This document shows, piece by piece, positions 35,761 through 44,752 of a stretch of 64,000 bases of DNA. Location: positions 496,001 to 560,000 of the forward strand of contig NZ_QVNQ01000005.1 in assembly GCF_003432485.1 (NCBI RefSeq), in the 5' to 3' direction. The notes below the pieces were generated by a model. That model saw nothing but the letters and a program-made list of their open reading frames with translations. It ran no database searches and was not told where the DNA came from. A program made the position numbers and the translations under genes. This DNA comes from Actinomadura spongiicola. Its GTDB lineage: Bacteria; Actinomycetota; Actinomycetes; Streptosporangiales; Streptosporangiaceae. The number at the start of each line of letters is the position of its first letter. Position 1 is the stretch's first letter.

Positions 35761-37485
35761 TCAGCGCGCTTCGCTGGTCGTCCGGTTCGCCCGGCCGTCA
35801 CCGTCCCGGCCGTTCCCGTCCCCGCGGTTCACGTCCCGGCCGTTCCCGCCGACGTCGAGGACGGCCCCGACGGACGCGCCGCGCCGCGCCGGGACGACGG
35901 CGCCCGTCAGCGACCGGACCTGAATCTCGGCGAACGCGGCGTCGTCACGCTCACCGCTCAGGACCGTGCCGAGGAAGCCGAGGAGGAACGCGAGCGGCAC
36001 CGAGATCAGCCCCGGCTCGATGTCGATGAACTTGAAGTCGGACCCGGCGAAGATGGCGTCCTCGGCGCCCGACATCCCGTTGGAGAACACGACCATGAAC
36101 ATGGTCGAGGCGAGTCCTCCGTAGACCGCCCACTTCAGGCCCGCGGTGTTGAAGCGCCGCCAGAACAGCGCGTACACGACCACCGGCAGGATCGTGGCGC
36201 CCGCCACGTCGATCGACGTCGGAATGAAGATGTGGGTCCGCACCGGCAGCATCGCGACGCCGCCGACCACCGAGACGATCCCGACGATCATGACGTTGCG
36301 GCGGACGTCCGCCAGCTCCCGCCCCGGAGCGGGCCGCCGTCCGCGCAGGGCGTTGACGTCCCGGGTGACGCAGGTCACCGCGTTGATCAGCAGGGCGGCG
36401 AAGACCCCGGCCACCGTGAGCACGGCGACCGCGCCGAGCGCGCCGACCATCAGGGGCCCGCCGAGCTCGTCGGCGAGCTTCGGCAGGCTGATGTCGCGGT
36501 GCGCCTTGATCACACCGATGTTCTCCCGGCCGAGGACCGCGACCGAGCCCAGCCCGACGACGGCCATGCAGGCGTAGACCGCCACGACGATCATCGCGGC
36601 CCACCCGGCCGACCGCCGCGCGTCCGGCCCGTTCGTCACCGCGAAGTTGCGCATGAACAGGAACGGAATCGCGGCCACGCCGACGACGACGCAGAAGAGC
36701 TTGGAGAGGTGGACCCACCGGTCGGACCCCTCGCCGAACAGGCGGCCGGGGCCGAGCAGGTCGTAGTCGCCCTGCGGCGCCGACCTGGCCTCGGCCGTGT
36801 CGAGCAGCCTGACGAGGTTGAAGTCGAACTTGACCAGCACCAGCGTGGTCAGCATCGCCACGACGCCGAGCGCCACGACCGCCTTGAACGTCAGCAGCCG
36901 GGTGACCCCGGGCATCCCGCCCATGTACACGTACAGGACGGTGACCAGGCCGACGACGAGGACCGACCCGGCCAGCCCGACGAGGGAGTCCAGGCCGAAC
37001 CACCGGTTGAGGATGAAGGCGATCGCGGCCAGCGTGATGACCGTGAACATGGCGTAGATCGTCAGGGTGACGACCGACGCGGCGATGCGCGCGGGCCGCT
37101 CCCTCGCGCGCATCGCGAACACGTCGCCGAGCGTGGTCGCGCCCAGGTTCCGCATGTGCGAGGCGAAGAGCAGCACCCCGAGCATCATCGACATCGTGAA
37201 CGACGTCAGGAGGAGGACCGCGTCGTAGCCGCTCAACGCGACATGACCGGTGATGATGAACAGGGTCGAGTACATGAGGGGGGCCGCGGCCAGCGCCAGG
37301 GCGTTCTGGCCGGGGCCGATTCGGCGTCCCGCGAGCAGGAAGTCGCCCTGGTCGCGGATGCCGCCGCGCACGGCCCGCACGAGGAGGAACACGACGACCG
37401 CGATGGCGAGGGTCGCCGGAACGGCGACCGCGGGCGCCGCCCACGTGTTGTCGACCGGGGGCGGTGGATCGGCGAGAACGGTCAT
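35761..37485 (-). CDS. sodium:solute symporter (SSS family, ActP-like)
   Basis: This 574-residue integral membrane protein has about 13 hydrophobic spans. It resembles the acetate/monocarboxylate permease ActP (LAGRRIGPGQNALALAAAPLMYSTLF at 52-77 is the SSS signature area). The gene overlaps a DUF485 gene by ATGA, the usual yjcH-actP pairing. The C-terminal tail is a low-complexity GNGRD/GDGNGRD repeat of no known role. It probably imports a short or aromatic carboxylate used by the hydroxylase downstream. Confidence 0.9.
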   Translation of the reverse strand: MTVLADPPPPVDNTWAAPAVAVPATLAIAVVVFLLVRAVRGGIRDQGDFLLAGRRIGPGQNALALAAAPLMYSTLFIITGHVALSGYDAVLLLTSFTMSMMLGVLLFASHMRNLGATTLGDVFAMRARERPARIAASVVTLTIYAMFTVITLAAIAFILNRWFGLDSLVGLAGSVLVVGLVTVLYVYMGGMPGVTRLLTFKAVVALGVVAMLTTLVLVKFDFNLVRLLDTAEARSAPQGDYDLLGPGRLFGEGSDRWVHLSKLFCVVVGVAAIPFLFMRNFAVTNGPDARRSAGWAAMIVVAVYACMAVVGLGSVAVLGRENIGVIKAHRDISLPKLADELGGPLMVGALGAVAVLTVAGVFAALLINAVTCVTRDVNALRGRRPAPGRELADVRRNVMIVGIVSVVGGVAMLPVRTHIFIPTSIDVAGATILPVVVYALFWRRFNTAGLKWAVYGGLASTMFMVVFSNGMSGAEDAIFAGSDFKFIDIEPGLISVPLAFLLGFLGTVLSGERDDAAFAEIQVRSLTGAVVPARRGASVGAVLDVGGNGRDVNRGDGNGRDGDGRANRTTSEAR

Positions 37486-37841
37486 CGGGTTTCTCCCTTC
37501 GGACCCACATCCGGCCCCGCTTCCAGACCCGCCCGGACCTGTTCACCGAGGGGGTCCAGCCGGGTACGGGCGTACCGCAGGTACAGCCCGGAGAGCGTGA
37601 CCACGAGGACGAACGAGAGGAGGACGAACAGCAGGCCGAGGTTCACGGGCCCGCCGACCTCCCGCCGGAAGAAGTCCGGCGCGAAGGTGGCGAGCGCGCT
37701 TCCGGTGAACCACCACCCGAAGAACACGACGCTCGCCCAGAGGAGGAAGGCCTGTGATCGGCGCCGCAGGGTCTGGAACTCGGCGCTGGAATGGGCAGCG
37801 ACATAGCGGTCACCGTCCGCTGGCGGACTCTGCGTGACCAT
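37482..37841 (-). CDS. DUF485 membrane protein (YjcH-like)
   Basis: This 119-residue protein has two transmembrane helices (about 30-55 and 67-92) of the DUF485 family, which accompanies ActP-type symporters as a small accessory subunit. It is the first gene of the DUF485-symporter-hydroxylase operon and is coupled to the symporter through ATGA. The 212-base gap upstream to the divergent gene at 38,054 should contain both promoters. Confidence 0.88.
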   Translation of the reverse strand: MVTQSPPADGDRYVAAHSSAEFQTLRRRSQAFLLWASVVFFGWWFTGSALATFAPDFFRREVGGPVNLGLLFVLLSFVLVVTLSGLYLRYARTRLDPLGEQVRAGLEAGPDVGPKGETR

Positions 37842-38053
37842 GACACCTCCTGCGTGACGAGGACGCCGGTGCGCCGACGCGCAGCGCCGACGTCGTGGCG
37901 TGGCGGTCAGTAGGCAGTCTCAGCGAGCGCCGCCGCGCGAACATGGCCCATTCACGGGATCTTCGGCGTGCCCCGGAGAAATGGCGTGCCGCTCCGGCCG
38001 AACCGCGTGAACGTGTGATGGCCCGCGGACGGCGCCCGGCCGATCGTGGCGGC

Positions 38054-38794
38054 ATGACCTCGGCACCGGAGATCAGCACCTGGACGTACGACGACTTCAC
38101 CGGCGAGGAGCTCGACCCGGCCCGCTGGCGGATCATGGAGATGCGGGGGGCGGACGGCGAGAGGCACGAGTACCGGGACCGCAACGCCCGGGTGCGCACC
38201 GGCGACGGGTGCTTCGAACTGACCGTCGACCCGTTCAGCCGCTTCCACGACACGGACCCGAAACAGAACAACGCCAAGCAGATGTACCGGTCCGTGCGGC
38301 GCTTCCTCACGCCGGCGGCGGGACGGCTGACGTTCGAGGTCGACATGGCGGTGCGGACCTACGGCCAGATCCCGTACGACCTCCTCGACGCGTACGGCAC
38401 GGTGAACGTCTTCGACCTGGAGAGCGGTGTCGTGCTCAACGCGGCCGCGACCAACGACACGGTCTTCGCGGTGCTCGAACGCCTGGCGGTTCCCGGCGTG
38501 CCCCGTCCGCACGAGCACTTCGTCAACCGCGTGGACCTGGAGGTGTCGACGGAGCCGGGGCGCCGGCACCGCTACGCCATCAGCTACCTGCCCGAGAACG
38601 CGGAAGTCCAGTGGCACGTCGACGGACGGCCGGCGCACCGGGCGCGGCTTCCGGTGCCGGTCGCGGGCTTCCACGTGGGCATGGCGCTGTTCTCGTCCCG
38701 CGACCTGACCCGGTACTCCCGCGCGGAGCGGGAGCACGGGCAGGGCGCGACCGGCCGGTGGGGCCCGTGGCGGGTCGCCGGCACGGTCTCATGA
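38054..38794 (+). CDS. uncharacterised protein, lectin-like fold (DUF6081-like)
   Basis: This 246-residue protein starts TWTYDDFTGEELDPARW, then LTFEVDMAV and a long beta-rich body ending GRWGPWRV. The DDFTG..LD..W opening is typical of concanavalin/GH16-like jelly rolls, and I believe it belongs to the DUF6081 group. No signal peptide and no catalytic ExDxxE motif are visible. It is transcribed alone and converges on the biosynthetic operon, 36 bases from its last gene. Confidence 0.65.
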   Translation: MTSAPEISTWTYDDFTGEELDPARWRIMEMRGADGERHEYRDRNARVRTGDGCFELTVDPFSRFHDTDPKQNNAKQMYRSVRRFLTPAAGRLTFEVDMAVRTYGQIPYDLLDAYGTVNVFDLESGVVLNAAATNDTVFAVLERLAVPGVPRPHEHFVNRVDLEVSTEPGRRHRYAISYLPENAEVQWHVDGRPAHRARLPVPVAGFHVGMALFSSRDLTRYSRAEREHGQGATGRWGPWRVAGTVS

Positions 38795-38830
38795 GAACCA
38801 GCGGCTGGGACGAACGGCCGGAAAGCCGCG

Positions 38831-39532
38831 TCAGAGCAGCACGTCGCCGCCGTCGATGTTGAGGTTCACGCCGTTGATGGCGCGGTTGCGCAGCAGGAAC
38901 GTGATCGCGTCGGTGCAGTCCTCCATGGTCACCCCGCGCCCGGTGAGCGCGCTGGCGCGGGCGGCCTCGCGTGCGGCGGGCTTGTCGCTCCAGAACGGCG
39001 TGTCGGCGACGATGCTCGGGTGCAGCGCGTTCACGCGGATCGGGGAGAGCTCCACCGCCAGCGTCCGGACCAGCGCGGCGACACCGCCGTTGGCCGTCGT
39101 CACGGTCGTGGACCCCGGATAGGGCCGGTGGCTGGCGAGCCCGCCGAGCAGCACGACCGCGCTCTCGTCGGTCATCCGCGGCGCGAGGGCGTGGAGGACG
39201 GCGGTGTAGCCGGTGAGCTTCACCGTCAGCAGGCGCGTCGCGTCGGCCGGACGGTAGTCGCGGACCATGTTGTGGTCGCGGTCGAGCGCCGTGAGGACCA
39301 GCCAGTCGACGCGTTCCACGTCGGCGAGGGCGTCCCCGACCCGTTCGGGGGCGGCGAGGTCCAGCGCGAGCCCGCGGGTGTTCCCGCCGATCTCGTCGGC
39401 GATCCCCTTCGTCCGGTCCTCCGCGCGGCCGGTGATGACCACGTCGTCGCCGTGCCCGGCCCGGGTTCGGGCGAAATGGCGGCCGATCCCGGACGTTCCT
39501 CCGATGACCACGACATGACTACGCTCGGACAT
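38831..39532 (-). CDS. short-chain dehydrogenase-like protein without YxxxK
   Basis: This 233-residue Rossmann protein has GGTSGIGRHFA at the N-terminus, and PIRVNALHPSIV and GVNLNIDGG at the C-terminus. At the position of the catalytic Tyr-x3-Lys it reads TTANGGVAAL, and the Ser motif is LLGGLAS. This matches a divergent SDR subgroup with an incomplete active site. It is the last gene of the ten-gene operon and overlaps the exporter gene by 14 bases. It might be a cofactor-binding accessory or use unusual chemistry. Confidence 0.78.
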   Translation of the reverse strand: MSERSHVVVIGGTSGIGRHFARTRAGHGDDVVITGRAEDRTKGIADEIGGNTRGLALDLAAPERVGDALADVERVDWLVLTALDRDHNMVRDYRPADATRLLTVKLTGYTAVLHALAPRMTDESAVVLLGGLASHRPYPGSTTVTTANGGVAALVRTLAVELSPIRVNALHPSIVADTPFWSDKPAAREAARASALTGRGVTMEDCTDAITFLLRNRAINGVNLNIDGGDVLL

Positions 39533-40751
39533 GGGTGTTTCCCTTCCTGCCTGTCGACGTCGGACGTTCGTCCCGGACGGGGAAGCGGCGGACGGACGCG
39601 GCCAGCACCGTGTAGGCGACCACGCCGACCGCGGTCGCGGCGACGGCGACCCCGGTGCCGTCATAGGCGGCGAGGACGGCACCGCCCGCCGCGCCCGCCA
39701 TCGCGATTCCCACGTACAGTCCGCTGGTGTTGAGGGCCACGGCCTCGGTGCCCGCCTCGCCCGCCAGCCGCATGATCCGGGTGTTCATCGGCGGGGTGAA
39801 GCTCCACGCCGAGAATCCCCAGAGGGCGAGCGTGAGGGCCACCGGCCACACCGGCGCCGTCTCCGGTCCGCCCGTCCCGAGGGCGGCCAAGACCGCCGTG
39901 GCGGCGACCACGCCCGCGACCGAGGCCAGCAGCGTGCGGTCGGGGCCCCAGCGGTCGGTGAGCAGGCCGCCGGCGACGGTGCCCGCCGCGCCGGCCACGC
40001 CGACCACGGCGATGAACAGGGCCAGGATCCCGCCGCCCCGCCCGGTCAGGTCCTCGGTCAGGGGGGCGATGTAGGTGTAGGTCATCAGGCCGCTTCCGGC
40101 GGCGACCACGGTGCCCGCCGCGCACAGCAGCACCGCGGGACGGCCGAGGTTCCGCAACCGCCCGCCCATCCCGAGGGGGACGGCGCCCGGCACCCGGGGC
40201 AGCAGCACGGAACCGGCCGCGACCACCAGGCAGGTGAACACGCCCACCGCCACGAACGTCGACCGCCAGCCGAGGTTCTCGCCCAGCAGCGTGCCGACGG
40301 GCACGCCCACGAACAGCGACAGGGTCAGCCCCGCGGCGACCATGCCGATGGCGCGTCCGGCCCGCTCGGGCGCCGACAGCCGCTCGGCCACGGCGAAGGC
40401 CGCCGGGGTGAGGGTGGCCCCGATCAGCGCGGTCAGCACCCGCGCTCCCATGAGCGTCGCGTAGTTCGGGGCCAGCGCGGTCGCGAGGTTGGCCGCCGCG
40501 AAGGCCGCCAGCCCGCCGACGAGGAGCGCTTTGCGGGGCAGCCGCGCGGTGAGCAGGGCCATGGCGGGGGCCGCCACCGCGTAGGTGACGGAGAAGCCGG
40601 TCACGAGCTGGCCCGCGGCCGCCTCGCTCACCCGGAGGTCCGCGGCGATGACCGGGAGGACGCCGGCGATGACGAAGTCGTCCGTCCCGATGACGAACGT
40701 GGCCAGCAGCAGGCACGGCAGCCATCCCGAGCCCCGCCGGCTAGGCGCCAT
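39519..40751 (-). CDS. MFS exporter (DHA1, YdhP/AraJ-like)
   Basis: This roughly 410-residue transporter has 12 predicted helices and the drug:H+ antiporter motifs (TDDFVIAGVLPVIAADL in helix 1, TGFSVTYAVAAP in helix 2, GVPVGTLLG in helix 5). It probably exports the cluster product or an intermediate. Starts at ATG 40751 (GTG 40754 possible), overlapping the isochorismatase stop. Confidence 0.88.
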   Translation of the reverse strand: MAPSRRGSGWLPCLLLATFVIGTDDFVIAGVLPVIAADLRVSEAAAGQLVTGFSVTYAVAAPAMALLTARLPRKALLVGGLAAFAAANLATALAPNYATLMGARVLTALIGATLTPAAFAVAERLSAPERAGRAIGMVAAGLTLSLFVGVPVGTLLGENLGWRSTFVAVGVFTCLVVAAGSVLLPRVPGAVPLGMGGRLRNLGRPAVLLCAAGTVVAAGSGLMTYTYIAPLTEDLTGRGGGILALFIAVVGVAGAAGTVAGGLLTDRWGPDRTLLASVAGVVAATAVLAALGTGGPETAPVWPVALTLALWGFSAWSFTPPMNTRIMRLAGEAGTEAVALNTSGLYVGIAMAGAAGGAVLAAYDGTGVAVAATAVGVVAYTVLAASVRRFPVRDERPTSTGRKGNTHVRA

Positions 40752-41391
40752 CACCGGTCTCCAGGGCGGCGAGCGCGTCGGCCGTGGACAGCGGGACGGC
40801 GCAGCGGTCCGCGGCGTAGCGGAGCGCCATCAGATGGTCGTCGAGGGTCAGGTCGGCCAGCGCGTCCGCCACGAGGAACGGCTGGATGTCGCGGTTGTAG
40901 GCGTCGCAGGCGGTGAGGAGGCACCCCATGTGCGCGTAGACGCCGCAGACGACCAGCTGGTCGCGGCCCGACCGCCGCATCCGTTCCTCCAGGTCGCTGC
41001 GGAAGAACGCGCTGTAACGCCATTTGGTCAGCACCGTCTCCCCCTGTTCGGGGGCGACGTCGTCGGCGATGGCCCGCTCGGCCTCCTCCTTGCCCATGCC
41101 AGGACCCCAGAAGTCGTGCAGGAGCCCGCGCTCCTCGCGGGTCATCCCGCCCGGCTGCGCCGTGTACATCACCGGCACGCCCGCGGCGCGTGCCGTCGCG
41201 AGCAGCTTCGCGGTGTTGGCGAGCAGCCCGGTCAGCGGTGACCGCCCGGCCGGGAAGGGACGCAGGAAGTACCGCTGCATGTCGTGCACCAGCACGACGG
41301 CCCGGTCGGGGCGCGGGCGCCAGGGCACCGCGGCGGGCGGTAGGTCGTCCTCGCCCGGCATGCGGTAGGGCGCGATCGGGGACATGGCCAT
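40741..41391 (-). CDS. isochorismatase-family hydrolase, PhzD-type
   Basis: This 216-residue enzyme closely follows PhzD/EntB isochorismatases: Asp37 (LVHDMQRYF), MYTAQPGGMT, LTKWRYSAFFRSDL and GVYAHMGCLLTACDAYNRDIQPFLVADALAD. PhzD removes the enolpyruvate of 2-amino-2-deoxyisochorismate to give 2,3-dihydro-3-hydroxyanthranilate. A PhzE homologue and a DhbA-like dehydrogenase in the same cluster support that substrate over isochorismate. AGGAGG precedes ATG 41391 by 6 bases. Confidence 0.9.
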   Translation of the reverse strand: MAMSPIAPYRMPGEDDLPPAAVPWRPRPDRAVVLVHDMQRYFLRPFPAGRSPLTGLLANTAKLLATARAAGVPVMYTAQPGGMTREERGLLHDFWGPGMGKEEAERAIADDVAPEQGETVLTKWRYSAFFRSDLEERMRRSGRDQLVVCGVYAHMGCLLTACDAYNRDIQPFLVADALADLTLDDHLMALRYAADRCAVPLSTADALAALETGDGA

Positions 41392-41419
41392 GGTCAGCCT
41401 CCTGGTTCGTCGGGGGCCG

Positions 41420-42208
41420 TCAGACGTGCAGCGCGGCGCCGCCGTCCACGTAGAGGTCGTGCATGGTGACGTGGCCCGCCTGGTCGGACACGAGATACGC
41501 GACCGCCTCGGCCACGTCCCGCGGCCGGGCCAGTTTCCGCAGCGGGATGCCGACGCGGTACGCGGCCGGGGAGCCCTCGACGACCTGCCGCGGATCGCCC
41601 TCCTCGCCGAGCATCGAGCGCAGCATGGGCGTGTCGGTCGACCCGGGCGAGACGACGTTGCAGCGGATGCCGTAGCCGGACAGCTCCAGCCCCAGGCACC
41701 GCGTGAACTGCGCGGACGCGGCCTTCGACGCGGCGTAGGCGGCCATCTCCACACGCGGCACCCCGGCGGCGTTGGACGCGACGGTCACGACCGCGCCCCG
41801 ACGGCGGTCGATCATCCGCCGGGCCACCGCGCGGGACACGTTGAACACGCCGCCCGCGTTGACGGAGAAAGTCTCGTCCCACTGCCGGTCCGGCAGCTCG
41901 ACCACCCGGCCGGTGTGCAGGACCCCGGCGGCGTTGACGAGGATGCCGATGGGGCCGAGCTCGTCCTCGACGCGGCGCACGAGCGCGTCCACCGCCGCGC
42001 TGTCGCGCACGTCGACGGTGTAGCCGCGGGCGGTCCCTCCCTCGGCCTCCAGTTTGGCGACGGTGGTGGTGAGCCGGTCGGCGTTGCGGTCCACGGCCGC
42101 GACGTGCGCGCCGGCGCCCGCCAGGGTGGCGGCCACGGCGGCGCCGATGCCCTGCGCCGCACCGGTGACCAGTGCGACCGTCGATTCGATTCCGGTCAAC
42201 TCCATCAT
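41420..42208 (-). CDS. DhbA/EntA-type dehydrogenase (2,3-dihydro-3-hydroxyanthranilate)
   Basis: This 262-residue classical SDR has TGAAQGIG, NAAG, Ser145, Tyr158-x3-Lys162 and PGSTDTPML. It is of the EntA/DhbA subtype that oxidises 2,3-dihydro-2,3-dihydroxybenzoate. Beside PhzE- and PhzD-like genes the expected reaction is NAD-dependent aromatisation of 2,3-dihydro-3-hydroxyanthranilate to 3-hydroxyanthranilate. Start overlaps the hydroxylase stop (TGATG). Confidence 0.87.
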   Translation of the reverse strand: MMELTGIESTVALVTGAAQGIGAAVAATLAGAGAHVAAVDRNADRLTTTVAKLEAEGGTARGYTVDVRDSAAVDALVRRVEDELGPIGILVNAAGVLHTGRVVELPDRQWDETFSVNAGGVFNVSRAVARRMIDRRRGAVVTVASNAAGVPRVEMAAYAASKAASAQFTRCLGLELSGYGIRCNVVSPGSTDTPMLRSMLGEEGDPRQVVEGSPAAYRVGIPLRKLARPRDVAEAVAYLVSDQAGHVTMHDLYVDGGAALHV

Positions 42209-43404
42209 CAGCTCCCGCTGGTCATGGCGGCCTGCTCGGCGTCGTACTCGAACAACCACCGGTGGTCGTCCAGCACCGAGGAGTCCCGCGCGGTGTCGCG
42301 ACGGGTCTCCGCGTCGCCGTGGGCCTGGTGGAAGGTCTTCACGCTGTCGCGTGACTGGCGCTGGATTCGCGTGGTCCGAGGAAGGCGGATCCGCTCGTAA
42401 CGGCGCAGGGCCGCGCCCAGGGCGTCGAGGCCGCCTTCCGGGTCCACGCCGAACAGGCAGAGGGCGAGCACGACGGCGTCCTCGACGGCCTGGTTCGCGC
42501 CCTGCGCCTGGAACGGCAGCATCGGGTGGGCCGCGTCACCGATGACGGCGACCCGTCCCGCGCCCAGCCGGTCGATGCTCTCGCGATCGTGCAGCGCCCA
42601 CCTGCCGACCGTCTCCGCCGCGCCGATCAGCTCGGCGACGTCGGCGTGCCAGCCCCGGTACGCGGCCGCGAGGTCGGCGACGTCACCCCGAGCCGACCAG
42701 GACTCCTCCCGCCAGTCCGACGCGGGGACGGTCGCCCCGAAGCTCACCTGTTCGCCGGACGACACCGGATAGCACACGCAGTGTCGCTCCGGTCCGAACC
42801 ACAGCCGCACGCGCGGCTCGGCGACCAGGTGGGGCACCTTCTCGGCGGGGACCAGACCCCGGTAGATCGTGTGCCCGGAGTACCGGGGCCGGTCGGTGAC
42901 GAGGTGCTCGCGCACGACGGAGTGGATGCCGTCGGCGCCCACGACCAGGTCCGCCGCGATCTCCGCCCCGTCGGCCATACGCAGCCGCGCGGCCCCGGCG
43001 TCCTGGGTCACGGCGACGCCCCGGGCGCCGAGGTGCACCCGGTCCGGCGGGACGAGCGAGAGCAGCGCGTCGTGCAGGTCCGCGCGGTGGAGCGTGTAGT
43101 AGGGCGCCCCGAACCTGCGGCGGCACAGGTCGCCCAGCGGGGTGCGCCGCAACAGCGCGCCGTCGTCCCAGCGGCGCGCCTCGATCGCCTCCGGCGCGAC
43201 CGCGACGGCGCTCAGGCGGTCGGCCAGGCCGAGGCGGCGCAGCAGCCGGGTGGCGTTGGGCGCCACCTGCACTCCCGCCCCCACCTCGGCGAGGCGCTCG
43301 GCCTGCTCGTAGACGTGGCAGTCGATTCCGTTCCGGCAGAGGGCGGCGGCGAGCGTGAGTCCCGCGATCCCGGCTCCGGCCACCGCCACCGTCAACTGCG
43401 CCAT
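42208..43404 (-). CDS. salicylate-hydroxylase-like FAD monooxygenase
   Basis: This 398-residue single-component flavoprotein has GAGIAGL, GADGIHSVVR and GDAAHPMLPFQAQGANQAVEDA. It groups with salicylate 1-hydroxylase and 3-hydroxybenzoate 6-hydroxylase. In this operon it may hydroxylate, perhaps with decarboxylation, one of the aminohydroxybenzoates to an aminohydroquinone. That step is needed if the second ring of the product lacks a carboxylate; it is inference. Confidence 0.87.
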   Translation of the reverse strand: MAQLTVAVAGAGIAGLTLAAALCRNGIDCHVYEQAERLAEVGAGVQVAPNATRLLRRLGLADRLSAVAVAPEAIEARRWDDGALLRRTPLGDLCRRRFGAPYYTLHRADLHDALLSLVPPDRVHLGARGVAVTQDAGAARLRMADGAEIAADLVVGADGIHSVVREHLVTDRPRYSGHTIYRGLVPAEKVPHLVAEPRVRLWFGPERHCVCYPVSSGEQVSFGATVPASDWREESWSARGDVADLAAAYRGWHADVAELIGAAETVGRWALHDRESIDRLGAGRVAVIGDAAHPMLPFQAQGANQAVEDAVVLALCLFGVDPEGGLDALGAALRRYERIRLPRTTRIQRQSRDSVKTFHQAHGDAETRRDTARDSSVLDDHRWLFEYDAEQAAMTSGS

Positions 43405-43435
43405 GTCGTTCCCCCCACGGGTAGTGGTCGTCTCC

Positions 43436-44752
43436 TCAGTAGTAGAGGAGCGCTTTGCCCCAATCCTCGTCGGGTCCGAACAGGCTTCGCGGTTTCACCA
43501 CGTCGGGCATGGTGGTCAGCGCCTCGTGCGGCACGAGGGTCCCCGGGGCCAGCCCGGTGACCTCGCAGCCGACGCCGAACGCGGACCGCACCGAGGCGGC
43601 GAGCTCTGTCTGGGCGGCCTCCCGGTGCTCCTCCGGCACCTCGATCTCGACGCGCAGCGCGTCCGGTTCCGCTCGCGCCCGCCAGAACACGACCTGGTAG
43701 GAGTCCGGGAGGGAGAAGACGAGTTCCTCCAGCCGGTGCTGGGTGACCGTCGCGTCCCCGACCCGGTGGCCGAACGCCGCCCGGCCGAGAACCTGGACGG
43801 TCGGCAGGTCCCATCCGCAGTCACAGCCGTCGAACGAGACCGAGACGTCGTCCTCCAGGTTGTAGCGCAGCAGGGGCATCGCCTCGCGGAACAGTGGCGT
43901 GACCACGAGCTGGCCCTCGCCGTCCGCGGAGACGGTGCCGGTCTTCGGGTCGTACACCTCGAACAGCGCGCGGTCGGCCCACAGGTGCATCCGGCCGTGC
44001 TCGCACTCCCCAGCGAGGCTGCCGGTCTCGGTGGAGCCGTACTCCTCGATCACCGGGACGCCCCACATCCGGCTGATGCGGGCGCGGCGGGCGGACGTGA
44101 GCGGCTCGCCGCCGACGAACAGCGCGCGCAGCGCCGGGAAGTCGTCGCCGGGACGGTGCCCGGCCGCGGTCGCCGCGGCGCCCCAGATGAGGCATTCGGT
44201 CGGCACCGACCAGGTCAGCGTGACGCCCAGGTCGTGCATGACGCGGACCACGCGGGCGTACGGCATCGCCAGGGACCGGTTGTCGCCGGGCACCACGGTC
44301 GCACCGCGCAGCCGTCCGGCGGCCTGCGCGAGATGCCCCGTCAGCAGCAGCGCGTACGGCGTGCGGACGAGGAAGACGTCCTCGCCGGAGATCCCGATCC
44401 ATTTGCGGGCGAAGCGTTCGGCCAGGTCGGTCCAGTCCTCCGCCGTGTAGTAGGACGGCGTGGGCCGTCCGGCGGTCCCGCTCGACTCGTGGTAGGTGGC
44501 GAGGCGTTCCCGCGGGACCGCGAGCATCCCGAAGGGGTAGTTGTCCCGAAGGTCCTGCTTGGTGGTCAGCGGGAGGTCGGCGAGGTCGGCGACCGTCGTG
44601 GGGAGGGCCGCCGCGTCCAGCCGGTCGCGGTAGAACGGCGACCGGGACGCCCACACGACGGTCTGCGCGAGCTGCTTCTCCTGGAGGCGCTGAAGGTCCT
44701 CCGGCCCGTTCCACCGGCCGAGCTGGGGCAGGCCCGAATCGCTCTCGGTCAC
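43436..44752 (-). CDS. adenylate-forming ligase, phenylacetate-CoA-ligase-like
   Basis: This 438-residue ANL enzyme is of the PaaK type: the P-loop-like SSGTAGRPTPSYYT, EYGSTE and the C-terminal domain entry near GRAAFGHRVGDATVTQHRLEE. It activates a carboxylate as acyl-AMP and then passes it to CoA or directly to an amine. GTG start at 44752 behind GGAGAA, overlapping the amidohydrolase stop (GTGA). Tight coupling to an amidohydrolase resembles the CoA-ligase/amidohydrolase pairs that join two aminohydroxybenzoates in benzoxazole pathways (nataxazole, A33853). The substrate is one of the two aminobenzoates made here. Confidence 0.85.
   Translation of the reverse strand: MTESDSGLPQLGRWNGPEDLQRLQEKQLAQTVVWASRSPFYRDRLDAAALPTTVADLADLPLTTKQDLRDNYPFGMLAVPRERLATYHESSGTAGRPTPSYYTAEDWTDLAERFARKWIGISGEDVFLVRTPYALLLTGHLAQAAGRLRGATVVPGDNRSLAMPYARVVRVMHDLGVTLTWSVPTECLIWGAAATAAGHRPGDDFPALRALFVGGEPLTSARRARISRMWGVPVIEEYGSTETGSLAGECEHGRMHLWADRALFEVYDPKTGTVSADGEGQLVVTPLFREAMPLLRYNLEDDVSVSFDGCDCGWDLPTVQVLGRAAFGHRVGDATVTQHRLEELVFSLPDSYQVVFWRARAEPDALRVEIEVPEEHREAAQTELAASVRSAFGVGCEVTGLAPGTLVPHEALTTMPDVVKPRSLFGPDEDWGKALLYY

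Noticed and set aside
43404..43436. Possible third copy of the cluster palindrome (CCACTACCCGTG on the minus strand)
   Set aside because: Only one half-site is present, between co-transcribed genes, and the other arm is missing.
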